From SB15 sp964639245 (GTDB taxonomy: Bacteria > Chloroflexota > Anaerolineae > Aggregatilineales > J027): a DNA stretch of 64,000 nt. The DNA lies in the NCBI GenBank assembly GCA_964639245.1, contig CAZXCU010000021.1, positions 1-64,000 on the forward strand, given 5' to 3'. The translations under genes were made by a program, and so were the position numbers. The notes under the pieces were generated by a model that ran no database searches, was not told where the DNA came from, and saw nothing but the letters and a program-made list of their open reading frames with translations. This document shows, piece by piece, positions 1 to 7,321 of this stretch. Within the stretch, counting starts at the first letter, position 1; every line of letters starts with the position of its first letter.

Positions 1-158
1 GCGCTTCGTTCACTGTATGGCTTTTTTACTTTGAAAGTCCATAACACGCTCTAGCAGGACTTCCCGCCCTGCATTGTAAAGTGTTCAAGAAAGGAAGGAA
101 TGCACCGCTTTTAAATCGCGCAAAACAACAGTGCATTTTTTATTTATACAATGAATCC

Positions 159-200
159 AAAATTACCCGGTTGTGATGTCGAGCGCAAGTGGGTAATTTT
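159..200. repeat. Perfect 10-bp inverted repeat at Rhs fragment edge
   Basis: AAAATTACCC at 159-168 is the exact reverse complement of GGGTAATTTT at 191-200, with a 22-nt loop. The Rhs homology starts just after it (about 206), so the hairpin marks the point where the Rhs gene is cut off. It could be a terminator or a rearrangement scar; the sequence does not decide between them. Confidence 0.5.
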
Positions 201-232
201 ATTTTCCGGGGCAGCACAACGTCCGCGCTCTG

Positions 233-1534
233 ATGGATGAAAACGGCATTGTCACCGACACCTACGATTACGATGCCTTCGGGGAATTGCGAGCCAGCAG
301 CAGCACCCCCACCGACAACGCCTACCGTTTTGCCGGACAGCAATTCGACCCCGCCACCGGACTCTACAGTCTGCGGGCGCGCTACTACGACCCATCCCAC
401 GGGCGATTCCTCTCCCGCGATACCTACGCCTACAACTACCAGAACCCGATTGAACTCAACCGCTATGGCTACGGCACGAACAATCCTGCCACCTACTACG
501 ACCCCACCGGACATTTCATAAGTTTAGAAATTGGCACGGCAACTCAAGTAATGGGGATGGCAGCAGGCTTTGTCAGTGGCGGTGTGGGTGGTTTTGTCAC
601 GGCGACAATGATTCTCATTTTGGGAGCGCTGGATATATGCGGGTCACTTGGTCGATGGGTCAGGGAAGCTAAATGGGAAGAAATTGCTAATTTCCTAGCC
701 ACCTCTACCTTGCAAGGGGCAGCACTTGGTGCGATTGGGGGGGTCGCCGCAGCAGTTCATCCCGCCTTAGCCGTAAGTATTTTAGGTTTAGGGTTAGTTG
801 CTGGTCTCGAAGCCTATCAAAAACAAGATGCTGGTGGAAAGCGTTGCTTTTTAGTAAGTGCTGGGGCAGGGGCTGTTGCTGGCGGTCTAACCTACAAATG
901 GTGGACAAAATCGCCAAGTGTACCGCCTGTGGATGGCGATCAGGGGAAAGTTCCACCGTCCGTAAGCGGCGATGAGGGACTTATTCCGCCTGATGACACC
1001 GTAATACCACCCGATGATGTAGTCATTCCTCCCGATGATACAATTATTAACTCTGGTGATGATGTAATTGTGTCATCAGAGGATGGTACAACAGTTGTTG
1101 AATCTAATGGAAATACATCCTTCGATCCGCAAGAGCCATTAACTACGATTCCACCCGTTGACCCTGATGTCATCATGGTGGATCCAAAAATCTTACGTTT
1201 TAGCCAAAATAGCGCTGGCGGAAGGGGACGGGCTACGCCGCTCCGAGAGAGTATGTCTTCTAATGGATGGAATGGTGATCCAGTCGATGTGGTAATTACA
1301 CCTGAAGGTTATCTAGTGACCATAGACAACACCAGAGTAGCAATAGCGCAAGAACTAGGTATATCAAAAATCCCTGTAAGGATTCACAATTGGTCAGAGG
1401 GTTTACCAACCTCAATGACAGGTAGGTTTGGAACTGCTCAAACTTGGGGAGAGGCTCTTATTCACAGGACATCAAGGCAAAAACCACCCCTCCCACCCAG
1501 TGGAACTGAGCAACGTCCACGATTGCCAGAATGA
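233..1534 (+). CDS. 5'-truncated Rhs tip with ParB-like toxin domain
   Basis: The first ~95 residues are the end of an Rhs/YD-repeat core: tandem Y-D-x-F-G, the RARYYDPSHGRFLSRD stretch and the closing Y-x-Y-x-x-NNP and DPTGH motifs that precede the variable tip. The tip has a hydrophobic Gly/Ala-rich segment (about residues 100-220), an acidic linker with PPDD repeats (about 230-275), and a C-terminal domain with an ILRFSQ start and an IDNTRV motif. That pattern is known from ParB-like nuclease toxins of polymorphic toxin systems. Rhs-like codons (PGQHNVRAL) continue upstream of this ATG to a stop at 194-196, so the shell and export region are missing and the listed ATG is probably not a native start. 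The immunity gene overlaps its stop. Most likely an orphan Rhs tip left by rearrangement, possibly silent. Confidence 0.75.
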   Translation: MDENGIVTDTYDYDAFGELRASSSTPTDNAYRFAGQQFDPATGLYSLRARYYDPSHGRFLSRDTYAYNYQNPIELNRYGYGTNNPATYYDPTGHFISLEIGTATQVMGMAAGFVSGGVGGFVTATMILILGALDICGSLGRWVREAKWEEIANFLATSTLQGAALGAIGGVAAAVHPALAVSILGLGLVAGLEAYQKQDAGGKRCFLVSAGAGAVAGGLTYKWWTKSPSVPPVDGDQGKVPPSVSGDEGLIPPDDTVIPPDDVVIPPDDTIINSGDDVIVSSEDGTTVVESNGNTSFDPQEPLTTIPPVDPDVIMVDPKILRFSQNSAGGRGRATPLRESMSSNGWNGDPVDVVITPEGYLVTIDNTRVAIAQELGISKIPVRIHNWSEGLPTSMTGRFGTAQTWGEALIHRTSRQKPPLPPSGTEQRPRLPE

Positions 1535-1917
1535 GAAGGCTAATGATTGAACAGCAATTTTTATCAGATAAAATTGTTCAAGCGGGTTTTAAACTGCCTG
1601 AAAGCTACAAGCGGGTTTTTGAACTTGGCTTAACAACTATACCTCCATGGTATTTTTTGGAAAATGGTGATTTTCAACCACTTTATGAAGGGCTACAGTC
1701 TCGTTATCAAGAACATTTTCTGTTGCCATTTGCACGTCGTCAATATAATGATGATGTTGCATGTTTTGTGATAATTAGCCCACGTTTCCCCAAAAGTGAA
1801 GTTTTAGTTATTCATGATTTTGCTTCTCCAGGATATGAAGTAGATGAAAATTTCCAATCTTTTTGGGATTGGTTTCGCAGGGCAATAGACGATGTAATCG
1901 AATGGAGTGAAGTTTGA
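1531..1917 (+). CDS. SMI1/KNR4 (SUKH)-type immunity protein
   Basis: A 128-aa cytosolic protein expected to neutralise the toxin tip encoded just before it. The PFARRQYNDDVACF segment, the VIHDFASPGYE segment and the FWDWFRRAIDDVIEW end are typical of SMI1/KNR4-family immunity proteins. The ATG overlaps the toxin stop as ATGA, which fits coupled translation; a second ATG at 1543 follows an AGAAGG and is an alternative start. The pairing with an Rhs tip supports the assignment. The gene is intact although the toxin gene has lost its 5' part, as often seen when immunity is kept after toxin decay. Confidence 0.8.
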   Translation: MRRLMIEQQFLSDKIVQAGFKLPESYKRVFELGLTTIPPWYFLENGDFQPLYEGLQSRYQEHFLLPFARRQYNDDVACFVIISPRFPKSEVLVIHDFASPGYEVDENFQSFWDWFRRAIDDVIEWSEV

Positions 1918-1944
1918 TCCGATAAAAATAAATTCTTTGGTTGA

Positions 1945-2190
1945 TCAGCCCAACCGCAAAACCTCAATGGCTGCCAAGCGACGCTCGGGCGTTTTAGACC
2001 GAAATAGTAAAAGTGCCTGCTGCTCAAGCTAACCGCAGAATTTCAATCACTGCCAGTTGCCGTTCGGGGGAGTTGTTACGGAATAAGGTCAAGGCTTGCC
2101 GTTCAAGGTCGTTTAACCCCGCAACTTCGCTATCACTGCCTGTCACGCCCGATTTGCAAGATTGGCGCGTGGTGGTCTGGCATACTCAAC
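1945..2190 (-). pseudogene. Decayed gene tail present in two tandem copies
   Basis: On the minus strand two overlapping frames encode nearly the same C-terminus. One ends LFRNNSPERQLAVIEILRLA at a stop at 2024-2026; the other ends LFRSKTPERRLAAIEVLRLG at a stop at 1945-1947. The copies are direct repeats offset by 79 bp and have diverged at many bases. No start or full domain remains upstream. The tail resembles the helical end of small HTH regulators, but I cannot name the family. The rest of 1918-2535 holds no gene that I can support. Confidence 0.4.
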
Positions 2191-2254
2191 CTGTACCAGT
2201 GAAGCATTAAACACCGGATTTCGTAGGGGCAGAAGGGAAACGAACTGTTTTTTC

Positions 2255-2305
2255 AGTCGTCTTCAGACGACTTTGTACCCATAGCGGGGGAATTGATTCC
2301 CCCGC
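2255..2305. repeat. Pair of REP-like hairpins
   Basis: AGTCGTCT and AGACGACT (2255-2272) form an 8-bp stem with a 2-nt spacer. GCGGGGGAA and TTCCCCCGC (2284-2305) form a 9-bp stem with a TTGA loop. Two compact palindromes side by side in an intergenic region look like a dispersed repetitive extragenic element; other copies would have to be sought outside this window. Confidence 0.5.
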
Positions 2306-2349
2306 GACAGACCCGATCATCACCCTGTACCTTACCAATCGGAGGCCAA

Positions 2350-2453
2350 TTCCCACACTTTCCCGTACTTTTTCCCACACTTTTCTGACCATAAGCGTTG
2401 ACATCACGGGGAAAATAAATTTATTTTCATCAAACTATGGGAAAGTGTGGGAA
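2350..2453. promoter_or_regulatory. Nested inverted repeats upstream of quinone oxidoreductase
   Basis: TTCCCACACTTTCCC at 2350-2364 is repeated in exact inverted form at 2439-2453 (15-bp arms). A third, direct, partial copy TTCCCACACTTT lies at 2372-2383. Between the arms sits an 18-bp AT-rich perfect palindrome (2411-2428). A further direct repeat AATCCGAACTC lies between this and the gene at 2536. The arrangement looks like a set of regulator binding sites, but no regulator can be assigned. Confidence 0.4.
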
Positions 2454-2535
2454 ACCCATGATTCACGCCGCCCATTTTTAAATCCGAACTCTTACTTTTT
2501 GCGAATCCGAACTCAGTTTAAAAGGAATCATCTAC

Positions 2536-3528
2536 ATGAAAGTCATTCAAATTCATCAACATGGTGGGCCAGAAGTTCTAACACTGGTTGAACAACCTAT
2601 GCCTGTTGTCCCTGCGGGGCATGTGCTGGTACGGAATCGTGCCATCGGGGTCAACTATGTTGATGTGCAGCATCGGCAGGGTGGGTACTATCCTGTGCAA
2701 TTGCCGTTTATTCCGGGAACAGAGGCAGCAGGCAGTGTTGAGCAAATCGGGGAAGGGGTGCGGTTGTTCAAAATCGGTGACTCGGTTGCTTATGCGGGCT
2801 ATATGGGGGGAAATTACGCCGACTATACGGTTGTGCCAGAAGCGCAATTGGTTCACATCCCCGATGGTGTCAGCCCTGATGAAGCGGCAGCCGGATTGTT
2901 GCAAGGAATGACCGCCCAGTGTTTGACCCATGAGGTTTTTCCAGTGCAAAAAGACCAGTGGGTGCTGGTTCATGCGGCGGCGGGGGGCGTAGGTTCTTTG
3001 CTGGTTCAAATCGCCAAATATCGCGGCGCAAAGGTCATTGGCACGGTTTCCAGTAACAAAAAAGCTCACTTTGCGAAACAACTTGGCGCAGATTATGTGT
3101 TTTCATACGCCGAATTTGCCGAATCCACTTTAGCAGTCACCGATGGCGAAGGGGTGCAGGTGGTGTATGATGCGATTGGGCAAGCCACCTTTGACCATAG
3201 TTTATCGGTGTTGAGACAGCGCGGTTTGATGGTGGTGTATGGTCAGACCAGTGGGGCAATCCCGCCCTTCGATATTAATCGCTTATCCGGCATCACTGAC
3301 TCCAGCACTCGTGGGTCTCTTTTCCTCACATGGGCGGCCTTAAGCCATTACAACACCTCTCCAGAAGAATTGAGAATCCGTGCCAAGACCGTTTTTCAAT
3401 GGATACAGGAAGGCATCCTAAAAATACAAATTCATCAACGTTTGCCACTAGAACAGGCGGTTGAGGCACATCACTTCATCGAAAATCGGGATGTGATTGG
3501 CAAAATTTTGTTAGTCCCATCCACTTAA
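2536..3528 (+). CDS. qor: NADPH:quinone oxidoreductase, zinc-independent MDR family
   Basis: A 330-aa cytosolic enzyme of the medium-chain dehydrogenase/reductase superfamily, predicted to reduce quinones or related enones with NADPH. The GroES-like N-terminus contains the VNYVDVQHRQGGYYP segment typical of quinone reductases, and the Rossmann fold has HAAAGGVGSLLVQ (about residues 148-160) for the nucleotide. Structural-zinc cysteines are absent, as expected for this subfamily, and the length is normal. AAAGGAA lies upstream of the ATG. Its stop shares TTAA with the convergent metalloprotease gene, overlapping by 4 bp. Host gene, not part of the ICE. The exact substrate is not readable from sequence. 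Confidence 0.9.
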   Translation: MKVIQIHQHGGPEVLTLVEQPMPVVPAGHVLVRNRAIGVNYVDVQHRQGGYYPVQLPFIPGTEAAGSVEQIGEGVRLFKIGDSVAYAGYMGGNYADYTVVPEAQLVHIPDGVSPDEAAAGLLQGMTAQCLTHEVFPVQKDQWVLVHAAAGGVGSLLVQIAKYRGAKVIGTVSSNKKAHFAKQLGADYVFSYAEFAESTLAVTDGEGVQVVYDAIGQATFDHSLSVLRQRGLMVVYGQTSGAIPPFDINRLSGITDSSTRGSLFLTWAALSHYNTSPEELRIRAKTVFQWIQEGILKIQIHQRLPLEQAVEAHHFIENRDVIGKILLVPST

Positions 3529-4706
3529 TCGGCATAGGAGGGGTTGGCGTACAAACGACGCAGGGTATTGAGATCGCGCTGGCTGAGGGTGGTGCGTTCG
3601 GTCACAATGGGGTACATAATGTCGCCTTCTTCGGGACTGTGAACCATCACCCCCAGCGCGTGCATCATCTCATGCAGCACGGTTCCGGTTTTGTTATACG
3701 AATCGGTGGATAAAAAGACCTGCCCGTAGATCCGATGGTAGGTGTCGCCGCCGCCGAAATCGCCTAAGTCAAAAATAATCGCACAACCCAACGTTTCATC
3801 TTTGGGACAGCCCGACCAGCGTTCATATTCATCCGGCGGCATAATGAGGATCGTGAGGGTGGCTTGGGATTCTTCCTCAACCCGTTCGATAAGCACCACT
3901 TGGCTGAGTTCAAGAATCGCGCTGTTGACGGCGCTGTTCCATTCGCTGTCCCCCCCTGTGACATGCACTTTGACCGGAAATTCATAAAAACGCAGATGCC
4001 GTCCGCCGGAACGGGTAAATTTATCCAGCGTATATCCATCGCCAATGCCTTCCCAATACGTATCGCCAAATAAGGATGGGTCAGCTGTGGCAAGGGTCGA
4101 AGTTGGCCCAAACCAAGGCGTGATTGTTACGTAATTCGGGTCTGGGGTAGGCGAATCAGTAGGTGTCCATGTGGCGGGGAGGGATGTGCCGGTAGGACGG
4201 GGGGTGGAGGTCAGGGTCGCCGTTGGGGATGCACTCGGTGTAAAGCTGGGGATGAGCGTAAAATTTTCTGCAATAGAGGTCGGTAGCGTAATTTGAATTT
4301 GTTCGGCTTCTGTCTGGTTTTCTTGATTATTCAATAGCAGAAAAATCGCTGCAAGCATGGTGATGACAACAACCGTAACTGCAACGATAAATAACCGCAA
4401 CTTGGGTTTTGTTTTGGTAGCAGTAGATTTTTTTGTGCCAAGATTGGTTGTGGTGATAGGGGGATGGTGTTCAAGAAGCGCATCCAGTTTGACCTGCGCC
4501 TGTTCGTGGAAGGGGTTAATCAAGAGCAGATTTTGCAGGGCTTTTTGAATCTGGCGCGGTTCGGTAAGGGCGTTAGCCAGCAACCACCACGCATCAGCGT
4601 TGTCCGGTTCAGTTTGGCAAATAGGACGCAAAATTTCGACGGCTGCCGATTTTTTCCCCTCTTTAAGGAGCTGATAGGCTTGGCGAAGTTGTTCAATGCT
4701 GCTCAT
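3525..4706 (-). CDS. Membrane-anchored matrixin-like zinc metalloprotease with TPR-like N-terminus
   Basis: Cytosolic N-terminal helical repeats resembling a TPR (about residues 1-80) are followed by a Lys-rich stretch and one transmembrane segment (about 110-130). An extracellular Pro/Thr/Ser-rich linker with PTPDP repeats comes next, then a C-terminal protease domain. The domain has HEMMHALGVMVH, the long zinc site HExxHxxGxxH, and GDIMYP as the Met-turn, as in matrixins/metzincins. The start is taken at the ATG at 4706, preceded by GAGAG; an in-frame GTG at 4724 is the alternative. Probably a surface protease; the substrate is unknown. Pro/Thr linkers of this kind are common in Anaerolineae surface proteins. 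Confidence 0.8.
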   Translation of the reverse strand: MSSIEQLRQAYQLLKEGKKSAAVEILRPICQTEPDNADAWWLLANALTEPRQIQKALQNLLLINPFHEQAQVKLDALLEHHPPITTTNLGTKKSTATKTKPKLRLFIVAVTVVVITMLAAIFLLLNNQENQTEAEQIQITLPTSIAENFTLIPSFTPSASPTATLTSTPRPTGTSLPATWTPTDSPTPDPNYVTITPWFGPTSTLATADPSLFGDTYWEGIGDGYTLDKFTRSGGRHLRFYEFPVKVHVTGGDSEWNSAVNSAILELSQVVLIERVEEESQATLTILIMPPDEYERWSGCPKDETLGCAIIFDLGDFGGGDTYHRIYGQVFLSTDSYNKTGTVLHEMMHALGVMVHSPEEGDIMYPIVTERTTLSQRDLNTLRRLYANPSYAD

Positions 4707-4839
4707 GGCGTTTCTCTCGGTCACTCGCGTATTTTACTGTGATTTATGCTGCTAAAACAAGCGAGTATCCGTAAAAATTTTATGAACTCATCGGGCGCTT
4801 GACATCAGCCACCGGGCTGCATACAATGAGAAACAAATC

Positions 4840-4912
4840 GTCCCATTCGTCTAGTGGCCTAGGACGCTGCCCTCTCAAGGCGGAAACACGGGTTCGAAAC
4901 CCGTATGGGGCA
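4840..4912 (+). tRNA. tRNA-Glu (CTC anticodon)
   Basis: 73 nt folding as a cloverleaf. The acceptor stem is GTCCCAT with ATGGGGC, discriminator A4912. The anticodon stem CTGCC/GGCGG holds the loop CTCTCAA with CTC at 4874-4876. The T arm is ACGGG-TTCGAAA-CCCGT. CCA is not encoded. The 3' half is shared with the end of the integrase gene on the other strand and is the presumed integration site. Confidence 0.97.
4875..4912. other. Presumed attL: tRNA-Glu 3' half shared with integrase end
   Basis: The tRNA 3' half doubles as the last 12 codons plus stop of the integrase on the minus strand (the codons reading MPHTGFEPVFPP), and mobile-element genes start here. An element inserting at a tRNA 3' end usually restores the tRNA with its own copy, so a matching repeat is expected at the other ICE end beyond this window. 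The exact crossover cannot be seen with one end only. Confidence 0.6.
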
Positions 4913-6635
4913 TATCACGCCTACCATTTGAGTAGGCGTTTTTGATCCCGGATCGTTCCTCAGCCGCCAGCGCAGCCCGCAGCACTAAAAAACGGTTTGC
5001 CCAGGGTTTCAAGCGAAAATCGACAATACGCTGCTTATCCAAATCATAAACGATGTATTCAAACAAATTGTGTGCCATGCTGCGACGTTCAGCAGCTTCT
5101 GCCACATCCCACATAGCAGCAACGCGCTGGATAGCTTCCAGGCACAGGTTTAACTGAAGCGCTACTTCTTCCTGTTCAGTCGTGTAGGCTTCCCAATAGG
5201 CGAGTTCGGCCCGATATTCCGCCATATGAGCGCGGTACTCGTCTTCGCTCAAGTCGGCTTCACGGAATAAAGTGCGGGTGTTCTCCATCTTCTTTTTGAG
5301 TTTGAGGATATTACGCTGACGAGTTTGCGCCATATCCACACGAGTGGTTGGGTGACTGGTTTCAGGGCTGTTGTCTGCCATCTCTACCATGAGAGCAAAG
5401 GCACTCTCGTCCACCACCAGCCCTTTGATGAGCTGTCCAAAATCCTCCTCCAAGACGGCACAGGGAACCGAGCGCACCTCACAGCCACAGCCAATCCCGC
5501 GCATGTGGCGATAGACCCTGCCGGGTTTGCGCTCCGTGCCACCGAAAGTCGTCCGCAGACGCGGGTCATTCTGTAGATGTGCCTGTGCTTCACAGTGAGC
5601 GCAGCGGGTGATGTGACTGAGGGGATAGGGGTAGACATCCCGTTTACGTCCATGATCGGCAGGCTGCATGGTGCGTTCAGCCCGCACATAGCCCACCTGT
5701 CGCACCAATTCGAGGGGGAAGACGGCGCGACCTGCATCCAGATGGGTGCGATCCACCTCTGCCCGCGTCTGGACAGGGCGATCTTTGGCAGACTGGTCAA
5801 AGACCAAACCCCCATATTCAGGCCAGTTGGCAATCACACGGCGGGTATCATCCTGACACCATTTACGCGGCTCACCCTGCCGATCACGGAAGGGATAGCC
5901 TTCCTCATTGAGTTGATAGGAGAGCTTCTCCATGCCAATATTGCCTTCCGCAAAGAGCCTCAAGGCACGCGAGGCACTCTCGTAGTAGGTGCGCCAGATC
6001 GCATCAGGGGCAGGCGAAGTAGACGGATCGCCTGAAATATAGCGACCATCCAGCAACCACCATGCGCCCTCCTCATTGTTGGGTATCAGGTAGCCTGCCT
6101 TATCACGAGTCGTCCCGAAAGGCGGTTTACCGACACTTTTGCCCAAGTGTTTACGATGAGCGATGCTGTCTTTGACGCGGTGCGAAATATCATCGGCGTA
6201 GAATTCATCAAAAATGGCGGTCAGGTAAACAAACACCTTGCCCATCGGTGACGACGTATCAATCTGCCGCCCCGGAGCCGCGAGGATCAGCGCGATATTG
6301 TGTTCTTCAACGAACTCTACGAGGTCGCCCACACGCCAACCTTTCCGATGAAACCGAGCTAAATCATTGCCGATGAGTGCCACGACATCGGGATCGCCGA
6401 GTCGTTTGCTGAGTGCTTGCCAACCCGGACGGTTCTTCACATCTCGACCTGATTTGTGACCGTCCACATCTTGATACCATTCCGGCTCATAACCGAGTTC
6501 ACGACACTTCGCCAGAATATTGGCACGCTGACGTTCAGGGCTAACAGCGTCATCACCATCTCGCGCTTGCGACAGACGTACATAGCAGAGCGCGACTTGC
6601 TTGGACCGTAGTTCAGGGGGAAGGGACGAGGGCAT
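4875..6635 (-). CDS. Large serine recombinase (ICE integrase)
   Basis: 586 aa from the ATG at 6635, chosen because GAGAGAG lies 6 nt upstream; ATGs at 6698 and 6764 extend the frame but add nothing conserved. Predicted to integrate and excise the ICE through a 5' phosphoserine intermediate. The resolvase domain (residues 14 to about 160) has YVRLSQARDG with the nucleophile Ser22, SPERQ, and FVYLTAIFDEFYADDIS leading into the long helix. The recombinase domain with GKPPFG follows. Then come a zinc ribbon with CAHC and CGC cysteines, a Lys/Glu-rich coiled coil, and a C-terminal tail encoded by the tRNA-Glu 3' half. Length and order fit large serine integrases. A tRNA target is less usual for this class than for tyrosine integrases. 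Confidence 0.93.
   Translation of the reverse strand: MPSSLPPELRSKQVALCYVRLSQARDGDDAVSPERQRANILAKCRELGYEPEWYQDVDGHKSGRDVKNRPGWQALSKRLGDPDVVALIGNDLARFHRKGWRVGDLVEFVEEHNIALILAAPGRQIDTSSPMGKVFVYLTAIFDEFYADDISHRVKDSIAHRKHLGKSVGKPPFGTTRDKAGYLIPNNEEGAWWLLDGRYISGDPSTSPAPDAIWRTYYESASRALRLFAEGNIGMEKLSYQLNEEGYPFRDRQGEPRKWCQDDTRRVIANWPEYGGLVFDQSAKDRPVQTRAEVDRTHLDAGRAVFPLELVRQVGYVRAERTMQPADHGRKRDVYPYPLSHITRCAHCEAQAHLQNDPRLRTTFGGTERKPGRVYRHMRGIGCGCEVRSVPCAVLEEDFGQLIKGLVVDESAFALMVEMADNSPETSHPTTRVDMAQTRQRNILKLKKKMENTRTLFREADLSEDEYRAHMAEYRAELAYWEAYTTEQEEVALQLNLCLEAIQRVAAMWDVAEAAERRSMAHNLFEYIVYDLDKQRIVDFRLKPWANRFLVLRAALAAEERSGIKNAYSNGRRDMPHTGFEPVFPP
4917..4943 (+). terminator. Rho-independent terminator of tRNA-Glu
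   Basis: ACGCCTAC (4917-4924) and GTAGGCGT (4932-4939) form a perfect 8-bp stem with a 7-nt loop, followed by a T run to 4943. It starts five bases after the tRNA. It lies inside the 3' end of the integrase gene on the other strand, so the terminator appears to have been brought in with the ICE. Confidence 0.8.
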
Positions 6636-6699
6636 GACAGACTCTCTCAAAAAACTCTCAATTGACGGGCGAATTGCCCACGCGGTACAGTCTGTCATG
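6633..6699. promoter_or_regulatory. 11-bp inverted repeat flanking the integrase start
   Basis: CATGACAGACT (6633-6643) and AGTCTGTCATG (6689-6699) are exact inverted copies 45 bp apart, and the first contains the integrase start codon. In mRNA the pair could fold and hide the ribosome binding site; in DNA it could be a two-site operator. The function is inferred from position only. Confidence 0.45.
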
Positions 6700-6806
6700 G
6701 GTCGCTGTGCCACTTCCATTGGTACTGCGGCCAGAGTGTCGGGGTGTTTGCTGCATCCTGACACTCATATTTCTGCCTTTAAGCCTATCCTGCTTGCCAA
6801 CCATTG

Positions 6807-7022
6807 TCAACTCACCTTAGCCTTTTGATTCTGCCGATTCATGTGTTTCGCTTGAATGTCTGCCAGGACCTTAATGAAGGCTGAGAACCCCTCCACGATC
6901 TCACGTTCCATGTACTCGGTTCCCAGCCGCTGACAGACCTGCCGCGCAAAAGCATCGACTGCTTCTGGGGCAGGTGGGGAGTATAACACGGGCGGTGGGG
7001 TGGGTGAGTTTTCATCACGCAT
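6807..7022 (-). CDS. Small hypothetical protein upstream of integrase
   Basis: 71 aa from the ATG at 7022 (GAGGA 7 nt upstream); an in-frame GTG at 7052 would add ten residues. The N-terminus is Pro-rich and the C-terminal half is predicted helical, with no family that I recognise. It lies 170 bp upstream of the integrase on the same strand and directly next to the putative LexA-type operator at 7064-7079. It may therefore be the first gene of the integration operon, and a recombination directionality factor is conceivable, but nothing in the sequence shows it. Confidence 0.5.
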   Translation of the reverse strand: MRDENSPTPPPVLYSPPAPEAVDAFARQVCQRLGTEYMEREIVEGFSAFIKVLADIQAKHMNRQNQKAKVS

Positions 7023-7063
7023 GGTGCAGTCCTCGCAAAATACTTTTGTCACTTCACTGGCAT

Positions 7064-7079
7064 CAGAACCTTTGTTCTG
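7064..7079. promoter_or_regulatory. SOS-box-like operator, GAAC-N4-GTTC
   Basis: CAGAAC-CTTT-GTTCTG is a perfect dyad with 6-bp arms. GAAC-N4-GTTC is the core of LexA sites in Firmicutes and Actinobacteria. It sits in the divergent region between the integrase side and the regulator genes, 900 bp from a LexA-like repressor gene, which makes it a natural target for that protein. Binding is inferred. Confidence 0.5.
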
Positions 7080-7132
7080 TACCCCTCTTTCTTTACGATA
7101 CCATAGGAATGATGCTTCGCTGGTGTATCAAA

Positions 7133-7153
7133 ATTTGTCACGCCATGACAAAT
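7133..7153. promoter_or_regulatory. Dyad operator ATTTGTCA-N5-TGACAAAT
   Basis: Perfect 8-bp arms separated by CGCCA, in the intergenic region between the 71-aa gene and the regulator at 7322. The half-site AAATTTGTCA recurs at 9347-9356 upstream of the second LuxR-like gene, so a shared regulator is possible. Confidence 0.4.
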
Positions 7154-7230
7154 CTTTTGCGTTTTTTTGCATCTTAACTTTCCATTAACCGTCTCCTACC
7201 GAAACTATATCCACTTTCTGTTTCTATTTA

Positions 7231-7293
7231 TTGGCGTGTTTTTTAGCTTTTTCCTACAATGGCAAATAGCACAAACGTTCTGTTGTGAACATT
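7231..7293 (+). promoter_or_regulatory. Candidate promoter and overlapping operator for the regulator operon
   Basis: TTGGCG (7231-7236) and TACAAT (7255-7260) are spaced by 18 bp and resemble a sigma-70 promoter. Just downstream, AACGTTC (7274-7280) and GAACATT (7287-7293) form a dyad with one mismatch over the expected start of transcription. A repressor bound there would block the promoter, which would give autoregulation of the 7322-8613 operon. Confidence 0.4.
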
Positions 7294-7321
7294 AGGAGCT
7301 TACCATGAGAAGGAGAGACTT

